Source of the DNA: Terfezia claveryi
Lineage: Eukaryota > Ascomycota > Pezizomycetes > Pezizales > Pezizaceae
Direction: 5' to 3'
NCBI GenBank assembly: GCA_015179025.1
Contig: WHUX01000605.1
Span: 1-17,356, forward strand
Length of the DNA stretch: 17,356 nt
In this document: piece by piece, positions 1 to 7,879 of the stretch
How positions within the stretch are numbered: position 1 is the stretch's first letter
How the letters are laid out: each line of letters starts with the position of its first letter
Notes under the pieces: model-generated
Seen by the model: the letters and a program-made list of their open reading frames with translations, nothing else
Told to the model about the DNA's origin: nothing
Database searches by the model: none
Translations under genes and position numbers: made by a program

Positions 1-375
1 CCTCCCCGCTTGCTTCTGCCTCTGCTTCCGCCTCTGCAGTCTTCCCAGCCTTTCGTTTCATACCCCCCCGACCCCCTCGACGTCCTCGACCCCCTCGACC
101 CCCCCGACCCCGAGCCCCAGTCCTAGGGGCCGTACTATTCTCCACAGGGATGGGAACTGGGTTGGGGGTTAGTTCTGATGCGTCAGCAGAGGTGGGAGCA
201 GGTGCTGGTGGGGTAGGGATAGGCCCGGGAGGATTATTGTTCGTCCCATCGACTGTCGCGGCTGGATCCGTTTGCTCTGAAGATGCTGGAGTAGGGATGC
301 TCGGGGGTGCCGGGGAAACCGGGGTACTGGGGGTGTAGGGGCACGCTTGGTCACTTTGGATTTCTTCGGGGGCAT
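1..375 (-). CDS. Basic proline-rich RGG-box protein, 5' part, probable frameshift
   Basis: The gene is partial and runs off the left edge. From an ATG at 373-375 the protein starts MPPKKSKVTKR, a lysine-rich stretch like a nuclear localisation signal, and becomes Pro/Ala/Thr-rich. In that frame it ends at an early stop near 169. A change of frame at a run of five G at 329-333 (C5 in the gene sense; one extra C would do) gives an open reading to position 1. That reading holds a Pro/Thr-rich linker, an RGG box (GARGRGGRGGRGRRGGRGG, about 62-119), a KRK cluster and an Ala/Glu repeat. RGG boxes commonly bind RNA, and a nuclear RNA- or chromatin-associated role is inference from composition only. 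No folded domain is visible and I do not recognise a family. The low complexity makes the frame call uncertain. It could be an assembly error in a homopolymer or a real pseudogene. Confidence 0.5.
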
Positions 376-2472
376 TTATACTATGGGGTATGTGCAATCC
401 GTTAAAATTTAATGTCAAGAATTAATCGAGTACAATTCACGTCAATGGTATAGAACGCGGTTTGAGACTCGCTTTGTTTATTAGTTCGTGATTAGGTGCG
501 GACGTGTTCAGTTCTGACGTCAGTGCGCGAGGTCACGTTTCTGCAGCTCATTGTTGAGGGTAAGGCCTCTGTCGGTTACAAAGCGAACAACAAACAACTC
601 CGCATTTCTATAACCATATAATGGACATAAACAAACAATTTGCAAACTCAGTAAACATAAAGCCCTTTTCTTACCTAAACCCTCACCAACAGTCCAGTTA
701 AATAAAAGAAGCCTACTCCGTTCACTGTACAGTACGTGTCCAGCCACTGGTGATTTTAGGGCAAAACTAGCCCGCTTTCAACCAGAACCACTCACTCAGA
801 AGAAATTCAATTGGCCTGGGACTTTGATTATACTACATAAAAGCTATTATCTAGCAAAAAATAAAAATAGCCCTCCTCGTATGAAGATACGTCATGACAA
901 CCACTTCTCAGTTTGTACTCACTACAGGTAGACCACTATGAGCAAGGTCATTATAAGACCTCTTTTAGTCAGATTATTGAAGTTTGGAGAATATGGCAGG
1001 AAATTTGGATCGGGAACCGGTTACCCCAGTTTTTCTAAAAAGCCCCCTTTGCCATATTTCGCTGTGATTTTTTCTAGTCCAAATATTCGGTGATCCCAAG
1101 CTACAGTGCACTTACAAACCCATCTTAAAACTGCACTTCCGGTGGTAGTAATGTAGAATCAGGCGATAATGAAGGAACGTCATAGATAGCCATAATAGTG
1201 TGCCCTGTATGGTACATACTTATCGATAGGAAGAAGTTGGAAAGAAGACAGAAAAGCAAATCCTACCCGAGATCACAGGCACTAGTTTCTGCGAATCTGT
1301 TTTGGCCGAGGTTTCTCCCAGACATGAACTCAAAATGAACATCACGATGTCCTTACTCTGGCTACACTGACTAGAAGGTCAGGCCCCTGTGTATTCAGAG
1401 AGAAGAATGGAAGTAGATTCGTATCCGTATTAAACTCGTGACCTTCGGATGACTATAAAGGTAATATGGTAGCGTTGATCCGGAAACAAAGTTCCTCCAC
1501 TGACAGCAGACAGTATCCTGGTTTACGCCTAGCTTACCGAAGATCAATTATGGCTTTTCAGTAGGAGGTGAGTTAGTCTGTAAGTAGCAACGACTCGGAG
1601 TCTATCTGGGGGGGGGGGTGTAGCCGGGTCTTCAGTGAGAATGGATCGTGTTCGTCTACAGCCTCATGATCACCAGCTTATAGGATACGGATCACAGTTA
1701 AAGCAGTTACCTTGAGGCAGTCGTCGAGCCCACCATGACAAGGTTAGGGCTCATGGGGCTTTGCAGCTTCTGACCCATTTTACTGACGTTTGACGGCTTC
1801 AAAAATCATAGTAGTTACCCCATAGTTCTTCAAACCCCTTGCTAAAGTACCATAAGAATAATCAGACTACATAAAAACGGGGCGGGTCGGGCCCCATAGT
1901 CTCTCGCACATAACATGTCGGAAAATAGATGCTGTTATTTGTTGTCTGAAGTAGGTAGTCCGTCTGGTAATTGGTTCTCACTTCTATTTCTTTCAAGGAA
2001 AACATATTGAGATCACGAACTCCACCAAGCGCGTACGTAATACATGTTTTGTGGCCTTCCCCAAGTCCTCCAAAGGTCAAAATTTGAAGACAGAAGCCAC
2101 TGAGGATAAACTCAGCAGATTACCAACGGAATTCTTCTCTACAACGCTAATGGAAACAGGTGGCTAAAAGCGTCACATTTCAACGTAACAATACAGAGAG
2201 GTATACGATGCTTGGGCTCATTATTTGAGATCAACCTTCAATCCACTAATTCGACTGTTAAATAAATGGGAAACTTTGAACGTGGATACACATGGATACC
2301 AGATTGCGAACGATACCTATTTGCCGTTTAATTACCTAGTTCGCAGGATCCGCTGCTCGCTAAAATCGGCTATAATAAAGACCAAACCAAGCTTCTAAGC
2401 ACGTGATTTTCTCTGTATCTAAATAACGTCGGTATCCATAATACAGGATCAAGATTCAGTTCCATGTAAGCT
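376..2472. other. Gene-free stretch
   Basis: No convincing coding region is seen on either strand. The longest open frames are about 75 codons, with no recognisable motif. The first ~200 bp may hold the promoter of the minus-strand gene ending at 375. A run of 11 G lies at 1608-1618. The rest looks like unique or strongly decayed DNA. Confidence 0.6.
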
Positions 2473-2482
2473 TACGTTTTGG
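2473..2482. repeat. Left target-site duplication of LINE 2483-2968
   Basis: The sequence TACGTTTTGG abuts the T18 tail and is repeated exactly at 2969-2978. Confidence 0.8.
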
Positions 2483-2968
2483 TTTTTTTTTTTTTTTTTT
2501 GAAGTCTGTACGTCTTTAAAGCCGTAAGGCTATGAGACGGTCTCGTTCCCTCATCTTAGAAGACTCGGTACACCCACGAGACGACGGGCTGCATGAACGC
2601 CCTGCCTCCCGAACCAAGGGAAAACGAAAGACCCCCCTCCTCCACCACGCCCGCTATCCGGCCTCTTCCCCGCAGTTTAAACCTCCCCCGCCACGCCCCC
2701 TGCCGGCCCTCCCCTTCTCATGAGCCGATGCTCATCTCAGGTCGAGATTGGAGAAGAAGGTCTCTACAAGATCGACGGTGGTTTCCCTCCCCCGTCTCTT
2801 ACCTTCTTGAGCCATTTCCCTCGTTCGTCCATCTCTTCCCAGTTCCCCACCTCCTGCCAATCTCCTCCCCGCGGGGCAGACCAGGGCAACATGCCTGCCC
2901 GTTTCCGCGTGCCGGCCACACGTGCGGCATGTGGGATCGACCGTATCGTCTAGCTTTGCCCGCCAGGC
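2483..2968 (-). mobile_element. 5'-truncated LINE insertion (486 bp) with poly(A) tail and TSD
   Basis: The insertion is bounded by a perfect 10-bp direct repeat TACGTTTTGG at 2473-2482 and 2969-2978, taken as the target-site duplication. The left edge is a run of 18 T (2483-2500), the poly(A) tail of a minus-strand element. Then come about 230 bp of 3' untranslated sequence, strongly C-rich on the plus strand, and an ORF2 C-terminus at 2732-2968. Truncated 5' end, A-tail and TSD together are the standard signature of target-primed reverse transcription by a non-LTR retrotransposon. The T18 tail and complete TSD suggest a fairly recent insertion. Confidence 0.85.
2732..2968 (-). pseudogene. 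LINE ORF2 C-terminal fragment with CCHC knuckle
   Basis: About 78 codons end in TGA at 2732-2734. The sequence contains DDTVDPTCRTCGRHAETGRH followed by VALVCP, giving the spacing C-x2-C-x8-H-x4-C with an ET pair before the His. This is the Cys/His knuckle found near the C-terminus of LINE ORF2 proteins downstream of reverse transcriptase and RNase H. The tail ends with VDLVETFFSNLDLR, a short amphipathic end also seen in such proteins. The frame stays open upstream of the insertion edge at 2968, but that part is host DNA. The fragment lacks all catalytic domains and cannot be active. Confidence 0.75.
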
Positions 2969-2978
2969 TACGTTTTGG
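2969..2978. repeat. Right target-site duplication of LINE 2483-2968
   Basis: This is the second exact copy of TACGTTTTGG. The next two bases, TT, could extend the match to 12 because the left copy runs into the T tract. Confidence 0.8.
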
Positions 2979-3623
2979 TTACATTGCTGGTGACAGGCAC
3001 TGGAACCTATGGATAGGTATGCGTTCAACGTGAGACTAACTGGTCGGTAGTTAGAGTATTCGTGCATAATAGATGTCCTACAGGGCCAAAAGTAAAAAGG
3101 TCTTGAGGATCTTTCACTTTGTTACTTCATAGCAAGGGCGTCTTATCTGTGTGCAAGAACAGACAGCCCCATTCCTTCGCTACGAAGTTCATTACAACCA
3201 GGTTTGTACACAATATCATTGGTCTGGTTTAGAACGGTACTTTAATCCTCGTCACTTTTGGATCTGGAAATGTTAATTCCTGGTGATTTAAGCTCATTTA
3301 CAGTCTACCCACGCGACAAAAATGTCGAGGGTTTTGCGTCCTCTATAACCGGGGGTCTGGTATCTAGACTACATTAGAGTAACTAGTTGTGGCAAATTGC
3401 AAGACAATAGTACAATACCGTACAACCACCATACGTACAATCACAACAGTGATCACAATGAAGACAACAAAAGCGTAGGGCGGGCTCTGACTATTTGGGA
3501 AAAGAGAGTAATATGTCTGAAAAGGGAAGAACCTGAGCACGCGAAGAAAAATTAAGTGATTTTGGAAGATATTTTTTTTGGTGAACAGGGCTTTCCAGTC
3601 TCAACATTTACACTCTCAGATAT
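2979..3623. other. Gene-free stretch between two LINE insertions
   Basis: No supported gene or repeat is seen. The DNA is AT-leaning with scattered stops in all frames. Confidence 0.5.
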
Positions 3624-3638
3624 TCTTAAAGAGAAGAA
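3624..3638. repeat. Left target-site duplication of LINE 3639-4369
   Basis: This is an exact copy of TCTTAAAGAGAAGAA next to the A/T-rich tail. Confidence 0.82.
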
Positions 3639-3757
3639 TTTTATTTTTTTTATTTTTATTTTTAATACTTGGTACTCGTATGCGGCCCCGTTGAGGAGCC
3701 ACCCGAGGAGCCACCCGGAAAGCCGGGTGGATTGAGGGGTGAGGCAAGTTAATCTGC
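3639..3757 (-). repeat. 3'-terminal module of the LINE (repeat copy A)
   Basis: On the minus strand this starts GGCAGATTAACTTGCC, passes a perfect 8-bp stem CCACCCGG/CCGGGTGG with a CTTT loop (3711-3730) and a duplicated GAGGAGCCACCC (3693-3704, 3705-3716 on the plus strand), and ends in a (TAAAAA)-type tail. The same order of motifs recurs on the plus strand at about 5355-5441 and 7402-7515. So it is either the 3' end of the LINE or a short element next to it. Confidence 0.7.
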
Positions 3758-3864
3758 CGAACCCGCGCGAGCTAAATACAAATAACTGAAGCGGGAAGAT
3801 GCCCCATGCTGTCACTAAAGGACAAGCCGAGGGCCTGACTGGGCCTCGACCTCGACCTGAACTC

Positions 3865-3986
3865 AAGTGCTAGATAATGAAACTCGTGAATGGAGAACTC
3901 GTGAGGAGTAAAGAAACTGAAGTGCTAGATAATGAAACTCGTGAAGAATGGAGAACTCGTGAGAAGTGAAGAAACTGATGGGACTG
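3865..3986. repeat. Imperfect tandem repeat in LINE 3' UTR
   Basis: Two units begin AAGTGCTAGATAATGAAACT, at 3865 and 3920, and each contains GAGAACTCGTGA and AAGAAACTG. The second unit has small insertions and an extra GATGGGACTG. A third, degraded start (AAATGCTAG) follows at 3987. The units lie between the ORF2 stop and the 3' module, in the place of a LINE 3' UTR. Confidence 0.8.
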
Positions 3987-4044
3987 AAATGCTAGGATCT
4001 AAACAGAAGGAACTCGTGGAAATCTTGAACCTGACCGGGGGACC

Positions 4045-4332
4045 TTAGGTGAGCTCGTGGTAGATGGACTTGAAAAAGGCCTCCGCTGCTTTGAAGGAAT
4101 CCTCCCCCTCCTTTCTCCACTCTGCCATGTCCAACTCCTCCCAGCTCTGTCTTTCACCTAGAAGGACTGCTCTAATACGACTGAACGCGGGCACTCGAAA
4201 ATGATGTGGTCTACCGTCTTCGTAGGAAACCCGCATGCGCATTCGTCCGAGTCTGCCTTGCCGATGCGGTAAAGCCAACTCTTCTGGGGAGTCCGTAGCC
4301 ATGTATACGCTGATAGTGCTTGCCGGCCCATT
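4045..4332 (-). pseudogene. LINE ORF2 C-terminus, frameshifted
   Basis: One minus-strand frame (about 4332 to 4159) reads through SWLYRIGKADSDECACG and TKTVDHIIFECPRS. It carries the Cys-x-Cys, Thr-Val-x-His and final Cys of the LINE ORF2 C-terminal knuckle, after a segment resembling the end of the RNase H/linker region. It then stops. A second frame supplies the natural C-terminus, with WEELDMAEWRK and an AEAFFKSIYHELT end, stopping at 4045. At least one frameshift near 4160-4200 is needed to join them, so the copy is dead. No reverse transcriptase or endonuclease remains. Confidence 0.75.
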
Positions 4333-4369
4333 CACAACGTCTCGTTCCGAAACCCTTTTGATATCTGGC

Positions 4370-4384
4370 TCTTAAAGAGAAGAA
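4370..4384. repeat. Right target-site duplication of LINE 3639-4369
   Basis: This is the second exact copy of TCTTAAAGAGAAGAA, at the truncated 5' end of the element. Confidence 0.82.
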
Positions 4385-4655
4385 AAAATGGCTGAATTTT
4401 AAGTTTGCCAGAGAGGAACATGGAAGAAAAAATAGCGGCAGCTCAATTTCCTCTGTTAGAGGCGTATCTAGTAGAATAGGTTGATTGTGCAAACTGTTGT
4501 AACGAGGTGTGGCTAGGCGTAGGGAACCACGGGTGCGAACGGACGAGGCAGGGGTGAAGACTCATGTAGCAGTACAGGACCAGCGGTGGTATACGGCAAG
4601 GTAAGTCCGGGAAAAGAACGGAGCAGACAAGAAGACTCACAGGAAATCTACGTGA
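4385..4655. other. Gene-free stretch
   Basis: No supported feature is seen. The short open frames are uninformative. Confidence 0.4.
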
Positions 4656-4799
4656 GTGGTGAAGAAAGTATACGAGAGGGAACCAGGACGGCGGGCGTAA
4701 GGACTGCGGGCTAAGGAACTGAGTTGCAGATACAAGACGTTGGATGAAATCGAAGAAGAAACCAAACGATGGTGGAAAGACAACTATCTAAAGGCCTAG
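4656..4799 (+). pseudogene. Possible degraded coding remnant
   Basis: One plus-strand frame reads VVKKVYEREPGRRA, a TAA at 4698-4700, then a 32-residue charged segment including YKTLDEIEEETKRWWKDN, ending in TAG at 4797-4799. Another in-frame stop lies at 4653-4655. The Lys/Glu-rich, Trp-Trp-containing composition looks protein-like and could be the end of a dead transposon protein. I cannot name a family, and chance is a real alternative. Confidence 0.25.
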
Positions 4800-5354
4800 T
4801 AGCTGACACGGCAGAGTTATCGACTCAGGGTAAGGACAACTACACATTAGCCAGCCATGTGACATCCGTGACGTCCCATAACGACATGACGGCCTAGTAA
4901 AAACATATTGTTCTTAGTGATTTTATAATGAAGATAGTAGTAGAGAAATTGTCACTGGGATTGGATGGATGCCTAGATATCCAGAAGATTATATAGTCTT
5001 TGTATTTTCTTGTAGATGTCCGGTATATCGGAGGCTGACTGTGCAGATGCAACGGTATCCTAGTCACCGGTAGATCAACGGGTTGGAGTGGGCTTCAGTC
5101 GAGAGTGCCGCTTCACTTGAAATTACTTATTTCACATTTTGGGATAATTTCCTGGTTTTCTCATATTGTTGGTACTTGATTTTGTTCGTGCGATCTCACC
5201 CAATTTTCTAGGGCTACCGTATGGAAATTGAGTCTATTCGAACGGTTTTTCGATTTTGCGCGAAGCCGAGTGTGGTGTTGGTTTTATGTGTTTGAATTTG
5301 CGTTCAATCTTTGCTTTGCCAATTGGCATTGGAGGTATATAGTCGATGGATCTT
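4800..5354. other. Gene-free stretch
   Basis: AT-rich DNA with no supported gene, repeat or RNA. Confidence 0.45.
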
Positions 5355-5441
5355 GCAGATTAATTTGCCTTACCCTGAATCCACCCGCTAACTGGGACGG
5401 CATATGAGTAATATATTCAGAAAAAAAAGAAAAAAAAAAAA
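5355..5441 (+). mobile_element. Short retroposed element, copy B
   Basis: It begins GCAGATTAATTTGCC, continues TACCCTGAATCCACCCGC and ends in an A-rich tail (5421-5441) with one G interruption. The head matches the LINE 3' module (minus strand, 3739-3757) and copy C at 7402. The central hairpin half seen in the other copies is degraded. Only a weak direct repeat can be seen around it (GGATCTTGCAG before, GGATTGAAAG after), so the TSD is unproven. Insertion by LINE machinery is inferred. Confidence 0.6.
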
Positions 5442-5782
5442 TCACAAGGATTGAAAGGGAATACTAGTAAGCTTCGACAGAATATTCACGGACTCAGCTG
5501 TTGAACGGCTGCTGTACTTACAATTCCTCTCTTCCGTAGGTTCTACTATCTCATGAAAACATCATCGTATTCTGGAATTCCTTTTTGCGCAATCAATGAT
5601 CAAGTTGGCGTCACACAATCTCCGAAAAGGCCAGAGATTTTTCTTCTGTTGTCTTCCGTCGTCGTCGTCGTCGTTACTGTTACACAGTGTTTGCAACGGT
5701 CCGGTCAGGCCAGCCTGGACCAGACGGAGCTCGGCGGGTCGGGCCTGAATCATCAGGCCAGCGAATTGGGTAGCCGGGTAAC

Positions 5783-5809
5783 CTGGACCGCCTGGACCGC
5801 CTGGACCGC
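5783..5809. repeat. Nine-bp tandem repeat CTGGACCGC x3
   Basis: There are three exact head-to-tail copies of CTGGACCGC. Related units occur at 6708-6717 in the same orientation and as GCCGTCCAG x2 at 6832-6849 in the opposite orientation. The unit keeps one frame open by chance (Trp-Thr-Ala), but there is no sign of a gene. Confidence 0.85.
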
Positions 5810-5844
5810 TTGTGTAAGGAAGTTACATTCCATCCTCCAATGAA

Positions 5845-6087
5845 CTATACAGCATCCGACGGTACAACCGGTCAGACGGTACAACTGGTCAGCTAACCTG
5901 ACAATAAACTGGCTATACACGGTCAAGCGCTAAACGTCCAATCCTATTTACATTCGCCGTGCACTGACTTTTCCGAATTTTTGATATTTGACTACCAAAG
6001 CCTAGTCTCCCCACGCCGACCTTGGCCGCCCTAGGTTAGCTGACCGGTTGTCCAGTCTGACCGGTTGTACCGTCGGACGCTGTATAG
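5845..6087. mobile_element. MITE, 243 bp with 55-bp terminal inverted repeats
   Basis: Positions 5845-5899 and 6033-6087 are inverted repeats of 55 bp with four mismatches. The ends read CTATACAGC and GCTGTATAG, so a TA target duplication around TACAGC...GCTGTA would fit, as for Tc1/mariner-type elements. Each arm contains two tandem ~17-bp units of the form GACGGTACAACYGGTCA. The 133-bp centre codes for nothing recognisable. It is non-autonomous, and the transposase source is not in the window. Confidence 0.85.
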
Positions 6088-6238
6088 CTCGATCAGAGGT
6101 ACCTTCCGTTACACTCCAATATAAAACCTAGTGGAACAAGCTATTGTCAGGCCGCCACATGCAACAACTGTAATGTACAAGGCCGACAGATAATAATAAA
6201 AGTATGGTAACTCATGTATTTCATTTGTATTAATGAAC

Positions 6239-6260
6239 GTGACTTATATAAGTAAGTCAC
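6239..6260. repeat. Perfect inverted repeat around a TATA-like core
   Basis: Stem GTGACTTA (6239-6246) pairs with TAAGTCAC (6253-6260) across TATAAG. It may be part of an LTR promoter or simply a small palindrome. Confidence 0.7.
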
Positions 6261-6613
6261 GAGTTGCTTGAGTTATGTTTTCTAGTAGTTTCCAGAAGTT
6301 TCTATCATGTTGATTTCAAATCATGTAATGGGTCAGATGATGGCGCATTGCCCTGGCGCTGCCCCAGCAAGAGTATTCATAAAGGACTTGGATTCCCTTT
6401 AGTCAGAGAAGGAAGGAATTCAAGCAAGATCAGAGATAGAGACACAGACAAGATGTAATTACATATCAATAATTAAAGTATTGAGCTGCTATATTCTAAG
6501 ACCCTATACGGGCCTACCTCCCTCTATGTTCCAATAACAAGTTATAGGCCCGACGGGCCTTCAACAAATAGAGTGACAACAGAATATGAGCGAGCAAGAA
6601 GTACTTGAATAGG

Positions 6614-6640
6614 AACTATAGGTTCCGTGCACCTATAGTT
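6614..6640. repeat. Perfect 10-bp inverted repeat
   Basis: AACTATAGGT (6614-6623) and ACCTATAGTT (6631-6640) are separated by seven bases. No function is evident. Confidence 0.75.
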
Positions 6641-6707
6641 TGTTGTCCTGAACTCTAATGCTGGCGCCGCTGGCAATAGAGGTTCCTAGATAAAGCACGA
6701 CGCTATA

Positions 6708-6850
6708 CCTGGACCGCCTGAATGGCCTGATGCCGCCTGAACGGCAGTCACCATACTTATATCTATCAATATCTCAGTTTTGCTTATATGTGAGCATCGT
6801 ATGCTCTCATGAACATAACCCGGCAATTCAGGCCGTCCAGGCCGTCCAGG
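6708..6850. repeat. Imperfect inverted cluster of CCTGGAC-type units
   Basis: The left arm (CCTGGACCGCCTGAATGGCC from 6708, plus a CGCCTGAACGGCAG extension) is mirrored by ATTCAGGCCGTCCAGGCC and GTCCAGGCTACTG at 6826-6854. The AT-rich centre between the arms has no coding content. The arms look like minisatellite-bearing ends of a small palindromic element. Further CAGGCC/GGCCAGG fragments continue to about 6965. Confidence 0.6.
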
Positions 6851-7168
6851 CTACTGTATGTAGGTCAGGCGATCCAGGCCGTTTCAGGCAGTGCATGGAC
6901 CTCAGCCCTCTCAGGCCAGGCTTTTTTTTAAAAAAAAAAATACTCATTACTCCTAAAGGCCAGGCTGAACAATGGACGGTTCGTTTCAAACACTGCTTTC
7001 CGTACTTCTATGTTTTTGCGCGCTAGTACCGGTCTCGGGATTGAAGTATGAGCATGAAAACATTACAATTGACCTCAGAACGATGAGTTGTACTATAGCG
7101 TTCCATCAAAGCGAGTACCGAAAGTGAAGGAGGACATTTATTGGCATATTGCAGAGCCCGGCCCGTAG

Positions 7169-7257
7169 GCCTGGGCACGAGGCGGCTCGAGCCTTTTCCC
7201 TACCGGACTCGAGCCGGCTCGAGCTTTTTCCCGCTCGGGCTCGGCCCGTGCCCAGGC
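7169..7257. mobile_element. Small GC-rich palindromic element
   Basis: The ends are the perfect inverted 11-mers GCCTGGGCACG and CGTGCCCAGGC. Inside are several CTCGAG/GGCTCGAGCC palindromes and TTTTCCC blocks. A TA occurs just outside each end (7166-7167, 7259-7260) and could be a target duplication. The 89-bp size and absence of coding suggest a MITE-like unit. The terminus is shared with 10531-10692. Confidence 0.6.
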
Positions 7258-7386
7258 ATACCAATGGGCAGGGTACGATGAGTTAATCACCTTGCGTTCG
7301 ATGACCAGTGGATATATATTGGGGTTTATTGGCCAACTTAGAGAGGCATTAAACCCTGGCACTAAGATATCCCTAATCACTCACAC

Positions 7387-7401
7387 AGCGTCTTGTTGTG
7401 C
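7387..7401. repeat. Left target-site duplication of copy C
   Basis: AGCGTCTTGTTGTGC is repeated exactly at 7516-7530. Confidence 0.88.
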
Positions 7402-7515
7402 TTAACTTGCCTTGTCCTGAATTCACCCGGGTTTCAGGGTGGCTCCTCGTGGTCCCCTTAATGGGACCGAATAGCAGTAAGGAGTATTAAAATAAAATAA
7501 AATAAAAAATAAAAA
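7402..7515 (+). mobile_element. Short retroposed element, copy C (SINE-like, 114 bp)
   Basis: It starts TTAACTTGCCTTGTCCTGAA, then CACCCGGGTTTCAGGGTGGC with a short CACCC/GGGTG stem, then GGAGTATTAAAATAAAATAA and an A-rich tail to 7515. Perfect 15-bp duplications flank it. Head, stem, GTGGCTCCTCG and tail all match the LINE 3' module at 3639-3757 read on the minus strand. No tRNA-like A or B box is visible, so it is not a classical Pol III SINE. It may be a minimal SINE sharing its 3' end with the LINE, or a LINE copy truncated to its last ~115 bp. Confidence 0.8.
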
Positions 7516-7530
7516 AGCGTCTTGTTGTGC
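7516..7530. repeat. Right target-site duplication of copy C
   Basis: This is the second exact copy of AGCGTCTTGTTGTGC, directly after the A-rich tail. Confidence 0.88.
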
Positions 7531-7868
7531 CCTAGGAGGGCCGAATGGACTACAATGGACCTTATTGAATTACAAATACTGGCGCAACTCCTAACCCGCC
7601 ACAGCTGCTGATGAGCGTAACGACCATTCCAACACCGAGAGTGAAGCCTTCTCCGTCATTGCCCGAGCTAAGGAGGATATCCTCTTACCTTTTTTTTTTT
7701 TTCATTCTGGATCTCTTACAACATTTACATGTTTGGTGGCTGGAGTCCTGACGACTCGAGCTCGGTTGGTTTTAATCAGATGTAGGTTCTAAGTACCCCT
7801 TCGTTCAAATGGTTCCTAGTGAATACCGGATTGTCTACTACTACAGAGACCCTCCCGACCTACATATA
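7531..7868. other. Gene-free stretch
   Basis: No gene is seen. A poly-T run at about 7690-7701 lies between two CTCTTAC heptamers (near 7682 and 7711) and might be another tiny tail insertion, but the repeat is too short to rely on. Confidence 0.4.
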
Positions 7869-7879
7869 TATGAGGCAAT

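Larger units (their letters stand above)
3639..4369 (-). mobile_element. 5'-truncated LINE insertion (731 bp), A/T-rich tail, 15-bp TSD
   Basis: The element is framed by a perfect 15-bp direct repeat TCTTAAAGAGAAGAA at 3624-3638 and 4370-4384. Read on the minus strand it starts abruptly inside coding sequence. It contains the ORF2 C-terminal knuckle (4159-4332), ends coding at 4045, passes through a 3' UTR with tandem repeats (3865-3986), and finishes with a GC-rich hairpin module and a tail of TTAAAAATAAAAATAA type (3639-3667). The order matches a 5'-truncated LINE. Its tail and knuckle differ from those of the 2483-2968 element, so two LINE lineages are present. Confidence 0.85.
6088..6707. 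other. Gene-free stretch with two perfect hairpins
   Basis: No convincing gene is seen. The stretch contains an 8-bp stem GTGACTTA/TAAGTCAC at 6239-6260 around TATAAG, and a 10-bp stem AACTATAGGT/ACCTATAGTT at 6614-6640. It also has a TGGCGCCGCTGGC sequence at 6662-6674 that resembles an LTR-retrotransposon primer-binding site. A decayed LTR is possible but its ends and a target duplication cannot be fixed. Confidence 0.4.

Noticed and set aside
1608..1618. Run of 11 G
   Set aside because: An isolated homopolymer with no flanking duplication or repeated G-tracts for a quadruplex. Probably a simple sequence or assembly artefact.
5553..5843. Plus-strand open frame containing Trp-Thr-Ala repeats
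   Set aside because: It is created by the 9-bp CTGGACCGC repeat and a GTC microsatellite. There is no evidence of a gene.
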